Of a stretch of DNA of 64,000 nt, positions 60,541-64,000 are shown piece after piece. This DNA is from DAONDQ01 sp035402645. Lineage in GTDB: Bacteria > Cloacimonadota > Cloacimonadia > Cloacimonadales > DAONDQ01. Made by a program: the position numbers and the translations under genes. Location: positions 32,888 to 96,887 of the forward strand of contig DAONDQ010000001.1 of assembly GCA_035402645.1 (NCBI GenBank), given 5' to 3'. The notes under the pieces were generated by a model, which did no database searches, was not told the DNA's origin, and was given only the letters and a program-made list of their open reading frames with translations. Numbering within the stretch: position 1 is the stretch's first letter; every line of letters begins with the position of its first letter.

Positions 60541-63500
60541 TTATTGAACTGCGATGATCTTGTAGAAACGGTATCCGTAAGTACCAGCATCACCAGCAAG
60601 AACTTTAGAATTGGTTGTAGAAGTAGTAAGATCCGTGAATGTTCCATTCGGAGTATCAGATACTTGGATCTTGTAACTTGTTGCACCACTGACAGCATCC
60701 CAATCCAGATGAATATCATCACCATCAACTGTAACGATTACATTGATTGGTGCAGGTACACCATCTACGAAATCTGCAAGACTTCTGGGAATAAACTGCA
60801 AGGTGGTAACTGCAGGTGAGCCTGCTGTATATTGCAAGATCACACCTGTGATATTTTTCACTGTTGTTGGCACTGCTGTACCGATATAATCCAAGTCCAG
60901 ATAAGCAGTACGTAAAACACCTGTTCCGCTTGGATCAGTAATCGTGTAGTTCGTTGCAGGTGTAGTTGGGAATGGTGTAGGCGTCGCTGGATTGAAGAGA
61001 ATATTGTTGATCGTAACCAGTTTTGCCTGATCAGTCGTTGCCAGACCAGCAAGAGTCTTCACTTCAGGAACAACAACATGCCCGCTGGAGGTAGCAGCAC
61101 CAGCATCCTGGACAGGAATAAATTCAAGCATACCGGCGTAAAGGGTGAGTGTTCCCGTGATGCCTGTGATTCCATCCCCAAGATTGTAGGCGGTTGTCAT
61201 TTTATATGGGGTGGGATCATAGATTTGGATTGCACCGGTTGCATCTTGGATATACTTATTCTTGGATGCTGTTACTGTTGACTGAAGAGTCAGAACAGCT
61301 TCTCCGTTTAATCTGTAAATCGTTGAACCAACTGTCTCGGCACGTAAAGCCGCAATATTTGAAACTGCGATTGGAATCGTATAGGTACCTGTTGCCAAAC
61401 CACTGATGTCATAACCTGTTTTAACAGCTACGGCTTTGATTGTAGTGGTTGTGGTGACAGAGATTGGAGTGCTGTAAATTAACCCGTAAGTAGCATTCGG
61501 AGTACTGCCGTCAAGAGTATAGTGTATTTCTGCTCCAGCGGTAGCACAAGATAATGTCACATTCTGGGAGGGATAGTAAATCCCCGGAAGTGGGCTAAAT
61601 GTTGGGGTTGCACAAATGAGAACCTGTTTTCCTGTGATCGTGATGTCATCGATACCAAATGCCTGAGCAAAACTTGTGGTGGTACCTGTTGCAACAGAAT
61701 AGTTCCAAGCAAGATAGAGATTTCCGCTCGCGGGAACTGTCACTGCAAGTCTCTTACTCGTAACATTCTGGACATCGCCTGGTGCAGAAGCATAACCATC
61801 AGTAGTAGCATCTGCAGGCCAGTAATTCAGGAAATCAGAACCTGCGGCAGTATAGGTAACGTCATCTAATGAATAGTATAACTGAACCTGGTAACCAGCA
61901 GCATTCGTACCAGTTCTGTACTTCTCTACAGCATAGGAAAGATCAACTGCTGTTAAGGCAGAGGTAGCTGTGTTGGTCAACTTCACATACAGGTTACCAC
62001 TCTTGGTGGCACTGCTGGAAGAAAGGAAACCAACACAACGATCTGTTGCAGTTGCTGCATCGCCGGCACCAAAGTTGTAGATACCGTTACTTGCGGTACT
62101 GCTCATGCTGTTTCCACCCTGGCGTTCTGTGGCAGATACTGCAGCACCATAAGTGCCAACTAAACGTGCTGTAGTGTTCTTATCAGCTTTCCAGTTGGTT
62201 GGAAGGGTTGCTGTTGCAGAAGTTCCAATATAACTGAAAGCTTCTGTAATTCCTGTATCAATCCCGATATTCGTTGGTTGGCTTGTACCGGTTCCATACA
62301 GAGCGACATTTGTCGTGATTCCATTGGCTACATTGGTTAAAGTTCCATCATATGCTCCGTACCCTGGAGCTGTAAATTGAACATAGACATTAGCATTATA
62401 GGATGAAGCAAGACTTAATGTCGATGTCCATGGACCACTGGCTGAAGTGGACACTAGGTAATTTGTAGGTGCGGTTACTGCAATGCTTTCTGTTAAGTTT
62501 GTACCATGCAGTAAATAGGATTGTACCGCAGAAGAACCTGCAGCAACTGAGTAAGTTAAACTATTAGGTGTTGCTGTGATAGATGCTACTGTCGTTCCGG
62601 TTCCACTCACGGCTATATTCACCTGATCTGCATTACCGGCAACATGTGTGATATTACCCGTTTCTGTTCCTGCTGCTGTCGGTGTATAACGAACTGAAAT
62701 TGTTTTATATGTAGAAGTAACAACGATTGGGTTACCCCAACCTGTTTCAGCGGAATACAATTCCCAATGAGCAGGGGCTGTAATAGTAATGTCAGTCGTC
62801 GTATCAACACCTTCCAAATCATAGGTTTGGGAAGCAGAAGTAACTCCAACTGGTGATGAGAATGTTAGAGAAGTTGTTCCATAGGTGTCGATTGAACCGG
62901 TATTGGCTGCCGGAGCAATGTCGTCCCACGTCGTTCCAACTCGGATACCATCCCAACGAGCAAGTGCACCAGCGTTCCACTGACGAATTCCGACTGCTGC
63001 GATTGCAGTGGCATCGGAAGTTGCTTCACTAGCTATAGAAATCGTGGGAGTGGGTTCACCTATGCCTAATGTAGGATTGACCCACATTGCTACCGCATCA
63101 TCCTGTGCGTTCGGGTTAAAAGTATATTTGATGACGATCAAATATGTGACACCTGTTGAATAGCTAAAAGTTGTATATTGCGCAGTTCCGTTTGCTTTAG
63201 TCAAACCGAAAGCTAAGTTATTATTTGTATCTTTTTGAATCCAAAATCTTCCAAAAAAAGCACCATTGGTAACAGTTGCCGCTTGAGATAAGTGGATTCC
63301 ATAACCAGCAGTATTCATATTTGGTGATGCATTGACCATAAAAGAAAAATATGCGCTACCTGTTGTTATCGATGTTGTAGTAGCTTTGAAAACATCTTCA
63401 CCATTAGCTGATGCTGATGTAGCATTGCCTATTCCTGAAGATAAATAGCCAGTATAAGTTAATCCTGGAGAAGCCACTGACATAGGAGTTGATCCAGCCC

Positions 63501-63639
63501 CAGTTGTCAAGGCTGTCCAGCCATTGGCAGTTAGATATCCTGAAGAACCAGTAAAATTCTCTTCAAACACAAGAGTAGCAAACAGCGAACCCATGCTGAA
63601 GACAAGTAAGAGAGAAATGAGTAAAATCCACTTTTTCAT
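60541..63639 (-). CDS. Large secreted multidomain protein with chitobiase-type and Fn3 domains
   Basis: 1032 residues with a signal peptide (WILLISLLLVFSMGSLFA). Two or three choice-of-anchor and Ig-like repeats follow (YGTTSLTFSSPVGVTSASQTYDLEG; TPNSLTYSVAAGSSAVQSYLLHG). A C-terminal chitobiase/hexosaminidase-like module (TPTFSPLPGIYYPSQNVTLSCATAGAEIHYTLDGSTP), an OB-fold-like domain (FNPATPTPFPTTPATNYTITDPSG) and an Fn3 module (VDGDDIHLDWDAVSGATSYKIQVSDT) end the protein. It has no FlgD-type tail. It is a surface or secreted protein, possibly carbohydrate-binding; no catalytic motif is seen. Ribosome site AAGGAGA. Confidence 0.78.
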   Translation of the reverse strand: MKKWILLISLLLVFSMGSLFATLVFEENFTGSSGYLTANGWTALTTGAGSTPMSVASPGLTYTGYLSSGIGNATSASANGEDVFKATTTSITTGSAYFSFMVNASPNMNTAGYGIHLSQAATVTNGAFFGRFWIQKDTNNNLAFGLTKANGTAQYTTFSYSTGVTYLIVIKYTFNPNAQDDAVAMWVNPTLGIGEPTPTISIASEATSDATAIAAVGIRQWNAGALARWDGIRVGTTWDDIAPAANTGSIDTYGTTSLTFSSPVGVTSASQTYDLEGVDTTTDITITAPAHWELYSAETGWGNPIVVTSTYKTISVRYTPTAAGTETGNITHVAGNADQVNIAVSGTGTTVASITATPNSLTYSVAAGSSAVQSYLLHGTNLTESIAVTAPTNYLVSTSASGPWTSTLSLASSYNANVYVQFTAPGYGAYDGTLTNVANGITTNVALYGTGTSQPTNIGIDTGITEAFSYIGTSATATLPTNWKADKNTTARLVGTYGAAVSATERQGGNSMSSTASNGIYNFGAGDAATATDRCVGFLSSSSATKSGNLYVKLTNTATSALTAVDLSYAVEKYRTGTNAAGYQVQLYYSLDDVTYTAAGSDFLNYWPADATTDGYASAPGDVQNVTSKRLAVTVPASGNLYLAWNYSVATGTTTSFAQAFGIDDITITGKQVLICATPTFSPLPGIYYPSQNVTLSCATAGAEIHYTLDGSTPNATYGLIYSTPISVTTTTTIKAVAVKTGYDISGLATGTYTIPIAVSNIAALRAETVGSTIYRLNGEAVLTLQSTVTASKNKYIQDATGAIQIYDPTPYKMTTAYNLGDGITGITGTLTLYAGMLEFIPVQDAGAATSSGHVVVPEVKTLAGLATTDQAKLVTINNILFNPATPTPFPTTPATNYTITDPSGTGVLRTAYLDLDYIGTAVPTTVKNITGVILQYTAGSPAVTTLQFIPRSLADFVDGVPAPINVIVTVDGDDIHLDWDAVSGATSYKIQVSDTPNGTFTDLTTSTTNSKVLAGDAGTYGYRFYKIIAVQ

Positions 63640-63773
63640 ATGAATCTCCTTCTTTGATCTTGCTTAGATCATCATTGGTTAAATTAAAATATCCATCAAT
63701 TCAGATGAACCGGAAATGGGATATGCCGTGTAGCAAACAGATTATCCCAACTCACACACTATATGCATTCGGT

Positions 63774-63806
63774 AAAAAAAGCGGGTACATCGTGAGATGT
63801 CCCGCT
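63774..63806 (-). terminator. Terminator of the partial FlgD-tail gene
   Basis: Stem AGCGGG-ACATC / GATGT-CCCGCT with a one-base bulge and a GTGA loop; seven T on the minus strand. It lies 14 bp after the stop codon. Confidence 0.85.
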
Positions 63807-63819
63807 TAATCTCTAAACT

Positions 63820-64000
63820 TTATTTCATTAAGACGACTTTTTGTGTGGAGATATATTTACCAGCAACCATACGGTAGAAGTAAATGCCACTGCCTACATT
63901 ACGACCGGATTCATCAGTTCCAAGCCAAGTTCTCTGATAATGACCAGAGGTAAAATGACCATTGACCAGAGTCTTGATCAATTGACCATGCACATTGAAT
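63820..64000 (-). CDS. C-terminal end of a secreted protein with FlgD-type tail, cut by window edge
   Basis: The last ~59 residues are readable: VHGQLIKTLVNGHFTSGHYQ, TWLGTDESGRNVGSGIYFYRM and the end STQKVVLMK. This is the FlgD-like C-terminal module that acts as a surface sorting tail in FCB bacteria. It is separated from the large gene by its own terminator, so it is a different gene. The body lies outside the window. Confidence 0.85.
   Translation of the reverse strand, partial: FNVHGQLIKTLVNGHFTSGHYQRTWLGTDESGRNVGSGIYFYRMVAGKYISTQKVVLMK

Overview
The window looks like a chromosomal segment of a moderate-GC, Gram-negative bacterium of the FCB superphylum. The FlgD-type C-terminal modules on secreted proteins, the type IV pilus cluster, the MutL/GlmL gene and the split ThrE transporter would fit a Cloacimonadota-like fermenter. 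That placement is inference: no rRNA or tRNA gene was found to confirm it. Almost every gene is on the minus strand.

Layout. (1) 1-472: the start of a PTS EIIA-type protein, cut by the window edge. (2) 629-8246: a type III-like restriction-modification operon (Mod, RhuM, Res) in which the methyltransferase is split by an apparent +1 frameshift in a run of six T. (3) 8396-9907: an ArsR-regulated operon (ArsR, permease, thioredoxin-like protein) with a visible operator and terminator. (4) 10246-14096: two tandem paralogues of a ~610-residue pilin-like protein. (5) 14370-15677: an MTA/SAH-deaminase-type amidohydrolase. (6) 15813-29905: a full type IV pilus operon, read pilA, pilT, two minor prepilins, a third copy of the ~610-residue protein, pilM, pilN, pilO, pilP, pilQ, an Ig-domain lipoprotein, pilB, pilC. 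A sigma-54-like promoter lies before pilA. (7) 30083-32221 (+): a SurA/PpiD-like periplasmic isomerase. (8) 32354-41869: a type I restriction operon (half-HsdS, HsdM, a second RhuM, HsdS with twin target domains, HsdR, YgjP-like metallopeptidase). A TIR protein, a RipA-like membrane protein and a DUF2188 protein are inserted between hsdS and hsdR. (9) 42442-45518: a small membrane protein, a foldback DNA element and two tandem secreted FlgD-tail proteins. (10) 45867-54280: a long mixed operon of lgt, a lipoprotein, purB, a membrane protein, purS, purQ, comF, a small gene, a GlmL-like ATPase and its partner. (11) 54369-58718: etfB and polysaccharide genes (aminotransferase, SLBB export protein, epimerase). 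(12) 59168-60437: a split ThrE exporter. (13) 60541-64000: a large secreted multidomain protein and the tail of another.

The two restriction islands each carry a RhuM gene inside the operon. The type I island also carries a probable TIR/membrane immunity module, the best candidate here for an undescribed combined defence system. Separately, three intergenic regions (10065-10147, 42171-42248, 58909-59036) hold short units repeated every 11 bp, arranged as two opposed arms. The units differ between loci but the architecture is the same. I do not know this element class.
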